From: Hyphomicrobium sp.
GTDB lineage: Bacteria > Pseudomonadota > Alphaproteobacteria > Rhizobiales > Hyphomicrobiaceae
Reading direction: 5' to 3'
DNA: 64,000 nucleotides
Assembly: GCA_016793445.1 (NCBI GenBank)
Contig: JAEUME010000001.1
Location: forward strand, 124,001-188,000
The position numbers were made by a program, and so were the translations under genes. Under the pieces are notes generated by a model. It had not been told where the DNA came from. It saw only the letters and a program-made list of their open reading frames with translations, and made no database searches. Shown here in pieces: positions 63,528 through 64,000 of this stretch. Every line of letters starts with the position of its first letter. The first letter of the stretch is position 1.

Positions 63528-64000
63528 ATGGCTTGGGCATTCGACGCTTCGCTACCGACTACAAATACGTCAACTCTGATCCAGTTCAACGTTGTGGGCG
63601 GTGTCGCTGGTGACACCGTCAAAATCAACGGCACGGGACTTTCCTACAACGCAACGACTGGCGCGATGTCGGGCTCGATCACGTCGATCCAGCTGACCAA
63701 CTCATCCGGCACGGTCCAGACGATCGCGATCGGCACTGCTGACTCCGCGACGGAAGCCGCACGTCAGCTGCAGGCCACAGCCGATGTAACCCAATTCCTT
63801 GCACATGCCAAAGCCACCGCCACGAATATCGCAGCGCTTGGCGTGACCTTTAACAGCATCAACCTGGCTGGCGCTGTCGAGACCGATCCCGGCTCGATTC
63901 TGACCGTCCCGGTCCTCAACTCGGGTACCCTCGTCGGCTATCTCAAACTGACGGGTAGTGATCTGTATGCCAACAAGCCGTTCGCGAACGGCGATATCGA
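63528..64000 (+). CDS. N terminus of a large secreted (type I secretion-like) protein, truncated by the window
   Basis: The frame is open from ATG (GAGGG seven bases upstream) to the window edge, showing 157 residues without a stop. There is no signal peptide. Composition is rich in Thr, Ser, Gly, Ala and Val. A segment KINGTGLSYNATTGAMSGSI resembles the G-YD-TG-itGgtitsi motif seen near the start of RTX-type type I secretion substrates and other adhesins in alphaproteobacteria. Function and length cannot be judged. The abrupt high-Thr composition marks it off from its neighbours. Confidence 0.7.
   Translation, partial: MAWAFDASLPTTNTSTLIQFNVVGGVAGDTVKINGTGLSYNATTGAMSGSITSIQLTNSSGTVQTIAIGTADSATEAARQLQATADVTQFLAHAKATATNIAALGVTFNSINLAGAVETDPGSILTVPVLNSGTLVGYLKLTGSDLYANKPFANGDI

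Noticed and set aside
1..64000. tRNA, rRNA, insertion sequences and CRISPR arrays
   Set aside because: Read by eye on both strands, no tRNA arm consensus, rRNA sequence, transposase gene or regular repeat-spacer array was found; a covariance-model search would be decisive.

Overview
The window is about 64 kb of high-GC DNA from an alphaproteobacterium, most likely of the order Hyphomicrobiales (Rhizobiales), possibly near Hyphomicrobium. The clues are a malyl-CoA lyase family enzyme, pseudoazurin, class II DAHP synthase, an alpha-type malonyl-CoA decarboxylase, the glmU-glmS-DUF502 and rpiA-DUF2059-gor gene orders, a SigF/NrsF pair and REP-like intergenic palindromes. The genus is inferred, not shown. 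Most of the window looks like stable chromosome. I see no insertion sequence, integrase, prophage, CRISPR array, rRNA or tRNA gene.

Layout. 0-10 kb: two overlapping membrane-anchored retropepsin-like proteases, a phosphomannomutase/phosphoglucomutase, a TauE-type exporter, dusA, a TetR regulator divergent from a coniferyl-aldehyde-type dehydrogenase with three matching operators between them, a cupin and an SDR. 10-16.6 kb: a GreA/B-like factor, YjbQ, a host-attachment-type protein, pseudoazurin, a potassium-channel-like small membrane protein, a SnoaL/GNAT/nitrilase cluster and PPK2 with a clear terminator. 16.8-20.3 kb: a 1147-residue copper-radical oxidase fused to three L-type lectin domains. 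20.4-33 kb: malyl-CoA lyase, gltX, nadE, a universal stress protein, DAHP synthase, an SDR, gor, a DUF2059 protein, rpiA and gabD. 33-44 kb: gph, DUF502, two SPOR-type envelope proteins, glmS/glmU, a zinc peptidase and malonyl-CoA decarboxylase. 44-50 kb: a cysteine-peptidase-like protein, a DUF2339 giant membrane protein, a small cysteine protein and a carbamoyltransferase.

50-53.3 kb holds the EF-P lysylation module: efp diverges from epmA, followed by a GFA-family protein and epmB. 53.3-61.1 kb is an envelope locus. It has a PL5 alginate-lyase-like enzyme, then a secreted subtilase, an anti-sigma factor and an ECF sigma factor on the minus strand, and a divergent 1171-residue exported beta-propeller/cysteine-repeat protein. 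61.3-64 kb has a DUF3307 protein, then a SigF-NrsF type sigma/anti-sigma pair preceded by a sequence that fits the known SigF promoter, and the start of a large protein resembling type I-secreted substrates that runs off the window.

The least described material is the oxidase-lectin fusion with its methionine-rich linker, the sigma/anti-sigma/subtilase/propeller locus, the truncated secreted protein at the right edge, and several small regulatory arrays.
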